64,000 bases of DNA from Tenacibaculum sp. AHE14PA (GCF_019278465.1 NZ_CP058983.1:2045501-2109500), one strand, 5' to 3'. Positions 1-9,845 are shown, counted from the stretch's first letter. Notes: generated by a model from the letters alone, not told the origin. Program-made: numbers and translations.

Positions 1-143
1 ACTTGAATAATACCTTCTTTTGTATACCCTAAGATAAATTTATGAATACCTAATGATCCAATTACTATTGCTAGAATACCTGCTAAAATTCGTTTACTTT
101 CTTGAGTTGGAACTGGTTTTCCATTTTCATCAATTACATTCAT
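1..143 (-). CDS. TM2 domain membrane protein (N-terminal part, runs off window)
   Basis: The complement reads from an ATG at 143 and stays open to the window edge, giving about 47 residues. A short hydrophilic start (MNVIDENGKPVPTQESKR) leads into the hydrophobic stretch ILAGILAIVIGSLGIHKFILG and then YTKEGIIQ. The pattern of a first membrane helix ending in G-HKF-LG is typical of TM2-domain proteins, small two-helix inner-membrane proteins of unknown role. The second helix lies outside the window. It follows the VOC gene on the same strand and may be the last gene of that run. Function is not known. Confidence 0.7.
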   Translation of the reverse strand, partial: MNVIDENGKPVPTQESKRILAGILAIVIGSLGIHKFILGYTKEGIIQ

Positions 144-177
144 TTTTTTTGTTTTTAATAATTAGTTGATGCCGAAT

Positions 178-567
178 TTATAAAAAAGCTTCGTCTTTTG
201 GCTCCCAAAGTTCAATTTTATTTCCGTCTAAATCTATAATCCAACCAAACTTACCATAATCATACTCTTCTATCTTGCCTAAAACCTGCACTCCTTTTGT
301 TTTTAGCTCTTCTAATAATTCTACTAAATTTTCTACGCGATAGTTGAACATAAAATCTTTATCTGATGGCTGAAAATGTTTAGTGTCTTTTGTAAACGGA
401 CTCCATTGTGTAGATGCTTTTTTTCCTTCGTTATCTTTCCACCAAAAAGTACAACCCCAATCATCTGTATTAAAACCTAAGTTGTTTTTATACCAATCTT
501 TGGTTTCTGATACGTTTTCGGTTTTAAAAAACACACCGCCTATTCCTAAAACTTTACCTTTTTTCAT
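178..567 (-). CDS. VOC/glyoxalase-fold family protein
   Basis: A 129-residue protein with the beta-alpha-beta-beta-beta layout of the vicinal oxygen chelate superfamily. It opens with GIGGVFFKTENVSETKDWYK and closes with the typical DLDGNKIELWEP strand, whose glutamate is the usual metal ligand. The substrate cannot be read from sequence; relatives include glyoxalases and bleomycin-binding proteins. Its ATG overlaps the stop codon of the DUF1801 gene by one base (567), so the two are probably translationally coupled. Length is normal for a single-module VOC protein. The fold is well supported and the function is unassigned. Confidence 0.85.
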   Translation of the reverse strand: MKKGKVLGIGGVFFKTENVSETKDWYKNNLGFNTDDWGCTFWWKDNEGKKASTQWSPFTKDTKHFQPSDKDFMFNYRVENLVELLEELKTKGVQVLGKIEEYDYGKFGWIIDLDGNKIELWEPKDEAFL

Positions 568-1025
568 TATTTCTTTTTTATAGCTGATTCATAAATAGCA
601 ATCCATTCTTTAACGGTCATTTTTGTACAGAGTTCTTTGATTAAATCAAACGGAATTTCTTCTATTTTCTTGAATCGAATACAACTTTTACCCATATCTA
701 ATTTACGTTTACAATGCTTCGGATATTCAGCAACAAACCAATCGTATAATTCCTGTTTAGCATACAAACCCATATGATATAAATTGATTGAATTTTTCTG
801 TGAAGCAATACTTATAAACGGCAGTGGTAATTTAGGGTCACAATGATAACCATCTGGATATAGGGCATGCGGTACATAATAGCCAATCATGTTATAACTC
901 ATACCTTCTTCAAAACCTTTGGGAAGACTGTTTTTAATAGTGCTTCGTAATTTTTCTAGAACTGCTTGTCGCTCTTCAGGAACTTGTGCAATATATTCTT
1001 CAGGTGAATTGGCTTCGTATTTCAT
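567..1025 (-). CDS. DUF1801 domain protein (YdhG-like)
   Basis: A 152-residue cytosolic protein with the DUF1801 layout: an N-terminal helix with SPEEYIAQVPEERQAVLEKL, the central segment GFEEGMSYNMIGYYVP, and a C-terminal basic part (KLDMGKSCIRFKKIEEIP). Family members have a compact alpha/beta fold and no firmly established activity. The stop overlaps the start of the VOC gene by one base, and the dehydrogenase gene ends 25 bases upstream on the same strand, so the three probably form one transcript. There is no signal peptide. The family assignment is firm and the role unknown. Confidence 0.85.
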   Translation of the reverse strand: MKYEANSPEEYIAQVPEERQAVLEKLRSTIKNSLPKGFEEGMSYNMIGYYVPHALYPDGYHCDPKLPLPFISIASQKNSINLYHMGLYAKQELYDWFVAEYPKHCKRKLDMGKSCIRFKKIEEIPFDLIKELCTKMTVKEWIAIYESAIKKK

Positions 1026-1050
1026 GCTATCTGATTTTAAAAGCTACAAG

Positions 1051-2028
1051 TTAACAAAATTTTGATTTTATTTTATCTACAATTGTTTGTGCTAGTTTTT
1101 CTTTACTTTCAACTGTCCAACCTGCTACATGTGGAGAAAGCAATACATTTTCTGATTTTATTAAATATTTAAATGCTTCTGGCATCTCGTCTCTCGACTC
1201 CGCTCGAGATGACCTATTAGTTATTACATTTTTTTGAAATAAATTTTCGAATGACTTTTTTTCGTATTCTAAAACATCTAAGCCTGCACCTAATATTTTA
1301 CCAGATTTTAAAGCATCCACTAAATCGGCTGTAACTACCGATTTTCCTCTTGCCGTATTTAATAACCAAAAAGGATTCGAAAAAGCATTGATAAAATCAG
1401 CATTAACCATGTTCATCGTTAAAGCTGTTTGTGGAGTATGCAAACTCAAAACAGTTGCTTTTTCTTGCAATTCTTTTAATGAAACTTGCTTACAATTTTC
1501 ATCACCAACATTGGGTTTAATATCGTAACAGATTACATCTACATCAAAACCACGAAGTTTTTTTGCAAAAGACTTCCCCATATTACCATAGCCAATTAAA
1601 CCAACTGTTTTTCCGTCGAGTTCAATTCCGCGATTTTCTTCTCGCAACCATTTACCATTTCTAACTTCTTTATCTGCTTTATTCAACTTATTAAAAAGTG
1701 ATAATAACATTCCCAAAGTATGCTCACCAACGGCATTTCTGTTTCCTTCGGGAGCCGAAATTAAATACACGCCTTTTTTCTCGGCATAGTCACAATCTAT
1801 ATTTTCTAAACCAGCACCTACTCTACCAATAAACTTAAGATTGGTTGCTTTATCTAAAAAAGTGGCATCAATAGAAAATCTACTTCGGATGATGATTCCG
1901 TCATAGCGATGAATTTTGGCTTCAATTTCTGATTTTGTAGACTTATAATCTTCTTCATTCGTAAAACCTGCATTACTTAACTGCTCTAATAACAAAGGGT
2001 GATTTGAATCTAAGTGAAGTATTTTCAT
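1051..2028 (-). CDS. D-2-hydroxyacid dehydrogenase (phosphoglycerate dehydrogenase-like) with a repeat-derived insert
   Basis: A 325-residue NAD-dependent D-isomer-specific 2-hydroxyacid dehydrogenase. The nucleotide-binding loop GYGNMG is at residues 146-151. The catalytic set is visible: Arg227 in NTARG, a glutamate near 254 in DVLEYE, and His300 in LSPHVAGW. The substrate may be 3-phosphoglycerate, but there is no C-terminal ACT domain, so this is uncertain. Between the catalytic Glu and His, residues about 267-283 (including NRSSRAESRDEMP) are translated from a palindromic DNA repeat at 1183-1213. The rest looks intact, and the insert keeps the frame. A terminator separates it from panB upstream, so it likely has its own promoter. 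Confidence 0.85.
   Translation of the reverse strand: MKILHLDSNHPLLLEQLSNAGFTNEEDYKSTKSEIEAKIHRYDGIIIRSRFSIDATFLDKATNLKFIGRVGAGLENIDCDYAEKKGVYLISAPEGNRNAVGEHTLGMLLSLFNKLNKADKEVRNGKWLREENRGIELDGKTVGLIGYGNMGKSFAKKLRGFDVDVICYDIKPNVGDENCKQVSLKELQEKATVLSLHTPQTALTMNMVNADFINAFSNPFWLLNTARGKSVVTADLVDALKSGKILGAGLDVLEYEKKSFENLFQKNVITNRSSRAESRDEMPEAFKYLIKSENVLLSPHVAGWTVESKEKLAQTIVDKIKSKFC
1183..1213. repeat. Palindromic repeat translated in frame inside the dehydrogenase gene
   Basis: The arms CATCTCG (1183-1189) and CGAGATG (1205-1211) are exact complements. A nested pair, TCTCGA (1192-1197) and TCGAGA (1204-1209), also pairs. The sequence is much richer in G and C than its surroundings. From memory of flavobacterial genomes, repeats of the type GTCATCTCGAGCGGAG are common between genes. 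Here one copy lies in a coding region and adds about a dozen residues without breaking the frame. Confidence 0.75.
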
Positions 2029-2040
2029 TTTTTATCTGAT

Positions 2041-2070
2041 AAAAAAAAGCCTTCTTTTCAGAAGGCTTTT
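2041..2070 (-). terminator. Rho-independent terminator after panB
   Basis: On the minus strand, AAAAGCCTTC (complement of 2061-2070) pairs with GAAGGCTTTT (complement of 2045-2054) and runs into a T tract (complement of 2041-2048). It lies five bases past the panB stop and just before the dehydrogenase start. Confidence 0.85.
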
Positions 2071-2074
2071 CAGT

Positions 2075-2893
2075 TTAATATTGTTCTTTTTCGCTAGGGA
2101 AATCTTGCGATTTCACATCGGCTATATAATTTTGAAAAGCGCCTGTCATTTCTGAGTATAAATCTAAATACCTACGTAAAAAACGCGGATTAAATTCATG
2201 TGTCATTCCAATCATATCATGAGTAACTAATACTTGTCCATCTACGTCTGCTCCGGCTCCAATACCAATAACAGGTATTGTAAGCGCATCCGCTACTTTT
2301 TTAGCCAAACCAGCTGGCACTTTCTCTAAAACAAGCGCAAAGCACCCTATTCTTTCTAACATTAAAGCATCTTTTATTAATTGTTCTGCTTCTTCCTCTT
2401 CTTTTGCTCTTACTGTATAGGTTCCGAATTTATAGATAGATTGAGGTGTTAATCCTAAATGTCCCATTACCGGAATACCAGCATTTAAAATACGTTTGAT
2501 AGAATCTTTTACCTCTTTACCACCTTCTAATTTTATTGAATGCCCTCCCGACTCTTTCATGATTCTAATGGCAGAACGCAATGCTTCTTTAGGATCTGAT
2601 TGGTAACTACCAAAAGGTAAATCTACCACCACTAAACAACGCTCAATAGCTCTTACCACAGAACTTGCATGATAAATCATTTGATCTAAAGTGATAGGCA
2701 AGGTTGTTTCATGTCCCGCCATTACGTTTGATGCCGAATCACCTACCAAAATAACGTCAATTCCCGCTCCGTCTACAATTTTTGCCATCGTATAATCATA
2801 AGCAGTTAGCATAGAGATTTTTTCTCCGTTTGCTTTCATATCCACTAAAGACTTCGTTGTTACTCTTTTATATTGTTTTTTAGCTACTGACAT
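2075..2893 (-). CDS. panB: 3-methyl-2-oxobutanoate hydroxymethyltransferase
   Basis: A 272-residue protein of the ketopantoate hydroxymethyltransferase family, the first committed step of pantothenate (and so CoA) synthesis. It transfers a hydroxymethyl group from 5,10-methylene-THF to 2-oxoisovalerate. The signature segments are clear: [15 protein letters not shown], the metal-binding [11 protein letters not shown], the GHLGLTPQS loop, and the catalytic region [11 protein letters not shown]. The length is normal, and the start is the ATG just ahead of [11 protein letters not shown]. No other pan gene is adjacent. A terminator follows directly. The assignment is firm. Confidence 0.97.
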   Translation of the reverse strand: MSVAKKQYKRVTTKSLVDMKANGEKISMLTAYDYTMAKIVDGAGIDVILVGDSASNVMAGHETTLPITLDQMIYHASSVVRAIERCLVVVDLPFGSYQSDPKEALRSAIRIMKESGGHSIKLEGGKEVKDSIKRILNAGIPVMGHLGLTPQSIYKFGTYTVRAKEEEEAEQLIKDALMLERIGCFALVLEKVPAGLAKKVADALTIPVIGIGAGADVDGQVLVTHDMIGMTHEFNPRFLRRYLDLYSEMTGAFQNYIADVKSQDFPSEKEQY

Positions 2894-3064
2894 TGTTTTA
2901 AATTTTCTTGATTGTAAAAATACGCAATTATTCGCTTGAATTATCTCTTAAATTTAAGTTCCTAAGAGATTAGATAATATTTACTGAAGTCGTTAATCTT
3001 CTGTTAATTATATTATAACTGAGTTCGTTTTTAATAATTTCACTTTTTTAAAAGCCAAACTATC

Positions 3065-3538
3065 ATGCCTAAGATAATTACACTATTTATTATTTTTATT
3101 CTTACTACCGTTGTTAACGCCCAAAACACCACAGAAAACATCGCTATAAAAAAGACTATTGAAACTTTTTTTGACGGACTTCATCAGGGTGATAGTACTT
3201 TAGTTAGTTCAACCTTACATTCAACAATTAAAATACAGACTACTTTTACGGATAAAGAGGAAAATAAAAAATTAGTAACCAATAGTAGAGAAAAATTACT
3301 AATAGGAATTGCGAATAAAAAAAGTGAACATACTTATTTAGAAAAAATTCTTTCTTGGCAAATTCATATTGATGGTAATTTAGCTTCTGTTTGGATTAAT
3401 TATGAATTTTATTTAAATGATAAATTTAGCCATTGTGGCGCAAACTCTTTTCAATTATTCAATGATAACGGAAAATGGAAGATAATTTACTTGGTAGATA
3501 TGAGACGAAAAACCGACTGCAAATCTTTAAAAAAATAA
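3065..3538 (+). CDS. Secreted NTF2-like (lumazine-binding/SnoaL type) protein
   Basis: A 157-residue protein with an N-terminal signal peptide (hydrophobic ITLFIIFILTTVVNA, cleavage before QN). The mature part has the cone-shaped NTF2-like pattern: the helix IKKTIETFFDGLHQGD, followed by strands ending in NGKWKIIYLVDMRR. Such domains act as small-molecule binders or scaffolds; no catalytic residues stand out. The next gene begins one base after its stop, and the ECF sigma/anti-sigma pair follows on the same strand. All four genes may therefore be one transcript. The exact function is not recognised. Confidence 0.75.
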   Translation: MPKIITLFIIFILTTVVNAQNTTENIAIKKTIETFFDGLHQGDSTLVSSTLHSTIKIQTTFTDKEENKKLVTNSREKLLIGIANKKSEHTYLEKILSWQIHIDGNLASVWINYEFYLNDKFSHCGANSFQLFNDNGKWKIIYLVDMRRKTDCKSLKK

Positions 3539-3539
3539 A

Positions 3540-4463
3540 ATGAAAAAAATATTAATTATCTTTCTATTACTTTTTCAAAACATCAATGCTCAAGAAGCTA
3601 AAATGTTCTTACCTAAATTATTTAACGGATTACCTAATGTTAGGGATTTTTCTCTAAATAATACTGGTGATGAATTTTATTTTACTGTAGAAAGCTATAC
3701 CAAAGAATACTCATTTATAGCATTTTCAAAAAAAATAAATCATTTGTGGACTGAACCTGAAACGGTAGCTTTTTCAGGGAAATATAAAGATTTAGAACCT
3801 TTTTTATCACCAGATGGATTAAGATTATTTTTTGCTTCCAACAGAAAAAATAATACTTCAAATGAAATTAAAAAAGATATTGATATTTGGTATGTTGTAA
3901 GGAAATCAATAACTGATGACTGGTCTAAACCTATAAACGTTGGCGAAGTAATTAATACTGTAGCGGATGAATTTTATCCGTCGGTTACAAATAATGGTGA
4001 TTTGTTTTTTACTGCTTCTTACGCTAGCTCAAAAGGAAAAGAAGACATTTATGTAAGTAGGTTTATTGATAATAAATATACAACACCTGTTTCATTAAGT
4101 ACTAATGTAAATTCAGAAAAATATGAATTCAATGCTTTTGTAGCTCCAGATGAAAGCTATATTATATTTACATCGTACGGAAGAAAAGACGATTTAGGTC
4201 AAGGCGATTTATACATCAGTAGAAAAGATAATAATAACAATTGGTTGCCTGCAAAACATTTAGGAAAAGAAATTAATAGTAAAAAATTAGATTACTGTCC
4301 GTTTGTTGACTCAAACACTAATATGCTATACTACACTACAAGTAAAAGTACGATCCCAAAAAGCTTTAAATCAAGAAAAACGATGAAAGAAACCATTAAT
4401 TTTATAAATAGTAACGCTAATGGATTAAGCAGAATATATGAGGTTTCATTAAATAAAAAATAA
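3540..4463 (+). CDS. Secreted PD40 (TolB-like beta-propeller) protein
   Basis: A 307-residue protein with a short signal peptide (ILIIFLLLFQNINA, then QEA). It carries repeated WD40-like PD40 blades, for example LEPFLSPDGLRLFFASNR, FYPSVTNNGDLFFTASY and FVAPDESYIIFTSYGR, with the usual D-I-(Y/W) blade ends. PD40 proteins of Bacteroidota are periplasmic or exported binding modules, often next to OmpA domains, which are absent here. It sits between the NTF2-like gene and the sigma factor with spacings of 1 and 15 bases, which points to co-transcription. The ligand is unknown. Confidence 0.8.
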   Translation: MKKILIIFLLLFQNINAQEAKMFLPKLFNGLPNVRDFSLNNTGDEFYFTVESYTKEYSFIAFSKKINHLWTEPETVAFSGKYKDLEPFLSPDGLRLFFASNRKNNTSNEIKKDIDIWYVVRKSITDDWSKPINVGEVINTVADEFYPSVTNNGDLFFTASYASSKGKEDIYVSRFIDNKYTTPVSLSTNVNSEKYEFNAFVAPDESYIIFTSYGRKDDLGQGDLYISRKDNNNNWLPAKHLGKEINSKKLDYCPFVDSNTNMLYYTTSKSTIPKSFKSRKTMKETINFINSNANGLSRIYEVSLNKK

Positions 4464-4478
4464 CTTATATTTGGGGCA

Positions 4479-5051
4479 ATGAACCAAACAAACAAATCCA
4501 ACACTTTATCTCCAAATAACTGGGTAGATGCTTATGCTGATTATTTATTTAATTATGCTGTTGCACGTGTAAATGATTCTAATATCGCTAAAGATTTAGT
4601 TCAAGAAACATTTTTTGCTGGACTTAAATCTGCTAAAAACTTTCAAGGTAAAGCTAGTGAAAGAACTTGGTTGGTTTCTATATTAAAAAGAAAGGTAATA
4701 GATCATTATCGAAAAATAAATTCTAAAAAAGGACAAGCTGAAGTTAGGATGAATTTTTATGAAAATGGTGAAAATGAAGGAGATTGGATTGAAGAACGTG
4801 TACCACAATCTTGGGATAATGAGATTGATAAAAGTATTGAAAACGTTGAATTGAAATCTCAATTAGATAGCTGTATAGATAAATTACCGGAAAAATATGC
4901 TATGGTTTTCAGAATGAAAACCATACAAGAATTTGAGACTGAGGAAATTTGTAAGGAACTAAATATCACTCCGTCAAATTTATGGGTAATCATCCACAGA
5001 GCAAGAACGCAGTTAAGGAGCTGTATGGAAACAAATTGGTTTAACAAGTAA
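4479..5051 (+). CDS. ECF RNA polymerase sigma factor
   Basis: A 190-residue sigma-70 family protein of the extracytoplasmic function group. Region 2 is seen in LFNYAVARVNDSNIAKDLVQ and the promoter-melting part EASERTWL-type segment ASERTWLVSILKRKVIDHYR. Region 4 is the C-terminal helix-turn-helix with FETEEICKELNITPSNLW. The next gene starts six bases later and encodes a ZAS-type zinc anti-sigma factor, the usual partner. The pair presumably responds to an envelope or oxidative signal. Target promoters cannot be inferred here. The assignment of family is firm. Confidence 0.93.
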   Translation: MNQTNKSNTLSPNNWVDAYADYLFNYAVARVNDSNIAKDLVQETFFAGLKSAKNFQGKASERTWLVSILKRKVIDHYRKINSKKGQAEVRMNFYENGENEGDWIEERVPQSWDNEIDKSIENVELKSQLDSCIDKLPEKYAMVFRMKTIQEFETEEICKELNITPSNLWVIIHRARTQLRSCMETNWFNK

Positions 5052-5057
5052 GAGGTA

Positions 5058-5318
5058 ATGTTTAAAAAATTTAAATTAACATGTAATGAAGCAACTACAA
5101 TTTGTGATAAAGCACAATATGGAGAAGCATCATTTTATGAAAAAATACAGCTTAATTGGCACCTAATAGTTTGTAAAATATGCAAAACATATACTACGCA
5201 AAATAGTAAAATGTCAGATCTTTTTAAAATGAAAGCTGCTAATTGTAAAAGTGAAACAAAGTGTTTATCAAACCAAGATAAAGACATACTTAAAGAAAAA
5301 TTACGTCAGTTAAATTGA
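5058..5318 (+). CDS. Small zinc-binding (ZAS) anti-sigma factor
   Basis: An 86-residue cysteine-rich cytosolic protein directly downstream of the sigma factor. It carries the zinc anti-sigma signature H-x3-C-x2-C in NWHLIVCKICKTY, with further cysteines near the start (TCNEATTICDK). In known ZAS proteins this motif binds zinc and oxidation of the cysteines releases the sigma factor. Here there is no membrane segment, so the sensing would be cytosolic. The role is inferred from motif plus position. A strong terminator follows, closing the transcript. Confidence 0.82.
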   Translation: MFKKFKLTCNEATTICDKAQYGEASFYEKIQLNWHLIVCKICKTYTTQNSKMSDLFKMKAANCKSETKCLSNQDKDILKEKLRQLN

Positions 5319-5338
5319 TACAATTCTTTTTAAGATTG

Positions 5339-5374
5339 AAACGGAATTTATTTTATAATGAGTTCCGTTTTTTT
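5339..5374 (+). terminator. Rho-independent terminator after the anti-sigma gene
   Basis: AAACGGAA (5339-5346) pairs with TTCCGTTT (5363-5370) across a 16-base loop, followed by a run of T. It sits 20 bases past the anti-sigma stop codon and ends the four-gene plus-strand unit. Confidence 0.8.
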
Positions 5375-5375
5375 A

Positions 5376-5383
5376 TACCTTTG
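5376..5383 (+). promoter_or_regulatory. -7 box for the O-methyltransferase gene
   Basis: TACCTTTG matches the Bacteroidetes -7 consensus TAnnTTTG and lies 17 bases ahead of the ATG at 5401, directly after the terminator. No clear -33 TTG is seen. Confidence 0.6.
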
Positions 5384-5400
5384 AACTAAAAAATAAAAGC

Positions 5401-6042
5401 ATGCATTTTCTTCCTGAAAAAATTGATACTTATGTTGTTAATCACTCACAGCAAGAGCCAAAAATATTACAAGAATTAACTAAAGAAACTTGGCAAAAAG
5501 TATTAAACCCTAGAATGTTAAGCGGTGCTTTTCAAGGAAGAGTATTATCGATGATTTCAAAATTAATTAACCCGAAGTCTATTTTAGAAATTGGTACTTA
5601 CACGGGCTATTCTGCACTGTCTTTAGCTGAAGGTTTAGCAAAAAATGGAAATCTTTATACTATTGATAAGAATGAAGAATTAGAAGAGCTACAAACTACT
5701 TATTTTCAAAAATCAGATTACAAAAATCAGATCCATCAATATATTGGAAATGCAATTGATATTATCCCGACTTTAGACACTAAATTCGATTTGGTTTTTA
5801 TTGACGCTGATAAATCAAATTATCTAAATTATTTCGATTTAATTATTGAGAAAATGAATAGCGGTGGTGTTATTTTATCTGACAATGTACTTTGGAGTGG
5901 AAAGGTAGTTGAAGAATTAAACCCCAAAGATATTGACACTAAAATTCTTTTAGAATATAATAAGAAGCTTAATGAAGATAGCCGCTTAGAAACTGTTTTA
6001 TTGCCGATAAGAGATGGCTTAACAATAAGTAGAGTTAAATAA
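5401..6042 (+). CDS. Class I SAM-dependent O-methyltransferase (COMT-like)
   Basis: A 213-residue methyltransferase of the O-methyltransferase family 3 (catechol or caffeoyl-CoA type). The SAM-binding motif I is LEIGTYTGYSALSLAEGL. The metal- and substrate-binding stretch is DLVFIDADKSNYLNYFD, followed by GGVILSDNVLWSGKV, all at their usual places. Family members methylate catechol-like hydroxyls using Mg2+. The natural substrate is not known. It has its own promoter and stands apart from the sigma operon. It converges with tatA, with only six bases between their stops. Confidence 0.92.
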   Translation: MHFLPEKIDTYVVNHSQQEPKILQELTKETWQKVLNPRMLSGAFQGRVLSMISKLINPKSILEIGTYTGYSALSLAEGLAKNGNLYTIDKNEELEELQTTYFQKSDYKNQIHQYIGNAIDIIPTLDTKFDLVFIDADKSNYLNYFDLIIEKMNSGGVILSDNVLWSGKVVEELNPKDIDTKILLEYNKKLNEDSRLETVLLPIRDGLTISRVK

Positions 6043-6048
6043 TTTTTA

Positions 6049-6327
6049 CTACCTACGCTTTATAGGTCCCGTAAAATCATCAATATTGTCTTTAACTTTA
6101 TTAACTTCTTTATTAATATCTTTTACGAAGTCGGTATCTATACCTTGATTTTTGGCACTGTTGTTTATTTCCTTTTTTATATCATTTGTAGCGTCTTTAA
6201 CTTGACGTATACCTTTTCCTAATCCTCTAGCTATTTCTGGAATTTTGTCTGCTCCGAATAACATAACGACTAATAACAAGATTACAAAAATCTCTGGACC
6301 TCCTATAAATAAAAATACTGTATTCAT
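6049..6327 (-). CDS. tatA: Sec-independent protein translocase subunit TatA/E
   Basis: A 92-residue protein with the TatA layout: a short N-terminal membrane helix ([15 protein letters not shown]), the hinge and amphipathic helix [20 protein letters not shown], and a charged tail. It would oligomerise to form the twin-arginine translocation channel in the inner membrane; TatC is not in this window. The start is well placed, with the helix beginning within ten residues. The -7 box TACCTTTG (complement of 6333-6340) ends so close to the ATG that the mRNA may lack a leader. Confidence 0.93.
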   Translation of the reverse strand: MNTVFLFIGGPEIFVILLLVVMLFGADKIPEIARGLGKGIRQVKDATNDIKKEINNSAKNQGIDTDFVKDINKEVNKVKDNIDDFTGPIKRR

Positions 6328-6332
6328 TAGTA

Positions 6333-6340
6333 CAAAGGTA
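6333..6340 (-). promoter_or_regulatory. -7 box for tatA (possibly leaderless transcript)
   Basis: The complement of CAAAGGTA is TACCTTTG, an exact TAnnTTTG match. Its last base is six bases from the tatA ATG (6327). With a normal 5-8 base gap to the transcription start, the mRNA would begin at or near the start codon. Confidence 0.55.
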
Positions 6341-6372
6341 ATTAAAATAGATAGTAAAATTCTTTATAAAAC

Positions 6373-6406
6373 AAAAAAAGCCAAACTTTACGTTTGGCTT
6401 TTTTTT
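6373..6406 (-). terminator. Terminator after atpC
   Basis: AAGCCAAAC (6378-6386) pairs with GTTTGGCTT (6392-6400) with A and T runs on both sides. On the minus strand it ends the atpD-atpC transcript before tatA. The symmetry would allow function on both strands. Confidence 0.85.
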
Positions 6407-6421
6407 ATGATGTTTAAGTAA

Positions 6422-6715
6422 TTAATCTGCTAGGATAATTACTTTATTATCTTTCATCTCTAAAGTTCCAGATTTGATAGCTAAAGTTAACACTTTATCA
6501 TCTTCTGGTAAACTTACTATACTGCCATGTAAATCATCAAAAACTAAGTGATTTTGCGTATGTACGTGTACTTTTACGGTTCCTTTATTTAAAATAGACA
6601 CAACTGGTGCGTGATTATTTAACATCTGAAATTCACCGTCAATACCTGGTACAGTAACAGAATCTACTTCTGATGAAAACAAGATAGCTTCTGGAGTTAC
6701 AATTTCTAAAAACAT
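6422..6715 (-). CDS. atpC: F1F0 ATP synthase subunit epsilon (short form)
   Basis: A 97-residue protein matching the N-terminal beta-sandwich domain of ATP synthase epsilon: FLEIVTPEAILFSSEVDSVT, then GIDGEFQMLNNHAPVVSIL. The C-terminal two-helix inhibitory domain found in E. coli (about 139 residues) is absent, as usual for Bacteroidota. It forms part of the central stalk of F1 with gamma. It lies 39 bases downstream of atpD. The other ATP synthase genes are not in the window, which is the common split arrangement in this phylum. Confidence 0.95.
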   Translation of the reverse strand: MFLEIVTPEAILFSSEVDSVTVPGIDGEFQMLNNHAPVVSILNKGTVKVHVHTQNHLVFDDLHGSIVSLPEDDKVLTLAIKSGTLEMKDNKVIILAD

Positions 6716-6754
6716 AATTTCAATAGAATTAATTATTGTTAATTGTTACTTGAA

Positions 6755-8278
<1,524 letters not shown>

Positions 8279-8327
8279 TTAAAGTTATTTAATTTGCTAT
8301 GTAAGCTTTAGCTCATTTTTCAAAGTG

Positions 8328-8335
8328 CAAAGGTA
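8328..8335 (-). promoter_or_regulatory. -7 box for atpD-atpC
   Basis: The complement of CAAAGGTA gives TACCTTTG, an exact TAnnTTTG match, 61 bases ahead of the atpD ATG. No clear -33 TTG is visible upstream. Confidence 0.5.
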
Positions 8336-8390
8336 ATTTTTTTAGTGGAATTTAAAAAACGTTTCACGCTATTTTTACTAAAAATATTGA

Positions 8391-8424
8391 ACAAAAAAAA
8401 TGCCTCACATTTGTGAGGCATTTT
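8391..8424 (-). terminator. Terminator after the OmpA-family gene
   Basis: AAAATGCCTCACA (8397-8409) pairs exactly with TGTGAGGCATTTT (8412-8424). The A run at 8393-8400 becomes a T tract on the minus strand. It ends the ompA transcript ahead of the atpD promoter. Confidence 0.85.
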
Positions 8425-8447
8425 ATAAAACTTACGTTTTAACTAAA

Positions 8448-9806
8448 TTATTTTGTTAATTTAATTTCAACACGTCTGTTTTGAGCTCTTCCAGCTCTTG
8501 TTTTGTTATCAGCGATTGGATAGTCCTCACCAAATCCAGCAGACACTAATCTATCAGCAGAAATACCAGCTTTCACAACTAAATAATCTAAAACAGCCTT
8601 AGCTCTTCTTTCTGATAATTTTTTGTTACTAGCAGCTCTACCTTGACTATCTGTGTGACCTTGAATACTAAATTTAGCTTTAGAATATTCTTTCATGATC
8701 GCAGCAATTAAATCTAATTTACCAGAAACTCCAGCTCTAAAAGATGTTTTTCCTGAGTTAAAGTAAATAGCTCTTGCGAAATCATTTAATTTCTTTTCAG
8801 CTTCCTTAGTAATTAATACTTCTGGACATCCGTTGTTAGAAGCAACACCTGCTACATTAGGACATTTATCGTCTTTATCTAAAACGCTATCACCATCAGT
8901 ATCTGGCCAAGGACAACCTGCGTTTGCTGCAGGACCTGCTACTGCAGGACACTTATCCTTACCATCAACTACACCGTCACCATCAGTATCAGGACATCCG
9001 TTGTTAGCTTTAGTTCCTTTTTCTGTAGGACAAGCATCGTCTTTATCAGCAATACCATCACCATCAGTATCAGGACATCCGTTTAAAGCTGCTAAACCAG
9101 CAACTTCTGGACATGCATCATCTGCATCCTTAATTCCGTCATTATCAGTATCAGGACATCCGTTAAATTCTTTTAATCCTGCAACCTCTGGACAAGCATC
9201 ATCTTTATCGAAAACACCGTCACCATCAGTATCAGTACCACCAAATTTAAACACTAAACCAACTGAATGTTGGAAATGGTCTTGTACATTATCACTAAAT
9301 TCTTTTTTACCACCAGTTTGAAAGTTTAAACCTAAGTTATCGTTAAACCAAGTATTGAAACCAAAACCTGCATTTAACATCCCTTCACCTTGATCAGCTA
9401 AAGAAGTGTAACCACCCCCTAAATATACATAAGGATCAAACCAAGAAGTTTCACCTACTAAGTTATTTAAGTCATACTTTACGTTAGCATCAATAGCCCA
9501 GTAAAGTTCATCCATATCATTTTCACTAGCGAATGTTTCAATCTTGTTTATAGATCCTGCTAATTCTAAAGTAAAACCTTCGTTTAAGTATTTTCCTACA
9601 GTAATTCTAGATATTGATGGAAGTACATTCCAGTCACTAGTACCAATGTAATCTTTTGCATAATCTGAAAATTCAGAAGGAATTCTAACGTCTACAGCGT
9701 TAACTCCAAATCCTACAGCCCATGGGTTGTCAGAATCTTGTGCGTTTACCGTCCCTAAAGTAGCGAACGTAAACAAAGCTATCACAGCTAATTTGATTTG
9801 TTTCAT
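8448..9806 (-). CDS. OmpA-family outer membrane protein with thrombospondin type 3 repeats
   Basis: A 452-residue protein: signal peptide (to TVNAQ, about 23 residues), a beta-barrel-like domain of about 170 residues, then calcium-binding thrombospondin type 3 repeats of the form DTDGDGV-DKDDACP (about residues 193-330), and a C-terminal OmpA peptidoglycan-binding domain ([13 protein letters not shown] to [12 protein letters not shown]). It anchors the outer membrane to peptidoglycan and is usually very abundant in flavobacteria. A well-formed promoter with both boxes lies upstream. The repeat region also produces a long open frame on the opposite strand, which is not a gene. Confidence 0.95.
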   Translation of the reverse strand: MKQIKLAVIALFTFATLGTVNAQDSDNPWAVGFGVNAVDVRIPSEFSDYAKDYIGTSDWNVLPSISRITVGKYLNEGFTLELAGSINKIETFASENDMDELYWAIDANVKYDLNNLVGETSWFDPYVYLGGGYTSLADQGEGMLNAGFGFNTWFNDNLGLNFQTGGKKEFSDNVQDHFQHSVGLVFKFGGTDTDGDGVFDKDDACPEVAGLKEFNGCPDTDNDGIKDADDACPEVAGLAALNGCPDTDGDGIADKDDACPTEKGTKANNGCPDTDGDGVVDGKDKCPAVAGPAANAGCPWPDTDGDSVLDKDDKCPNVAGVASNNGCPEVLITKEAEKKLNDFARAIYFNSGKTSFRAGVSGKLDLIAAIMKEYSKAKFSIQGHTDSQGRAASNKKLSERRAKAVLDYLVVKAGISADRLVSAGFGEDYPIADNKTRAGRAQNRRVEIKLTK

Positions 9807-9845
9807 TATAAAAAATTTAAATTAAAAGTTCGTTTATATATTTAG

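Noticed and set aside
8833..9321. A 162-residue open frame on the plus strand opposite the OmpA gene
   Set aside because: It is the mirror of the thrombospondin type 3 repeats (Pro/Ser-rich repeats in the reverse frame) with no start region or promoter of its own.
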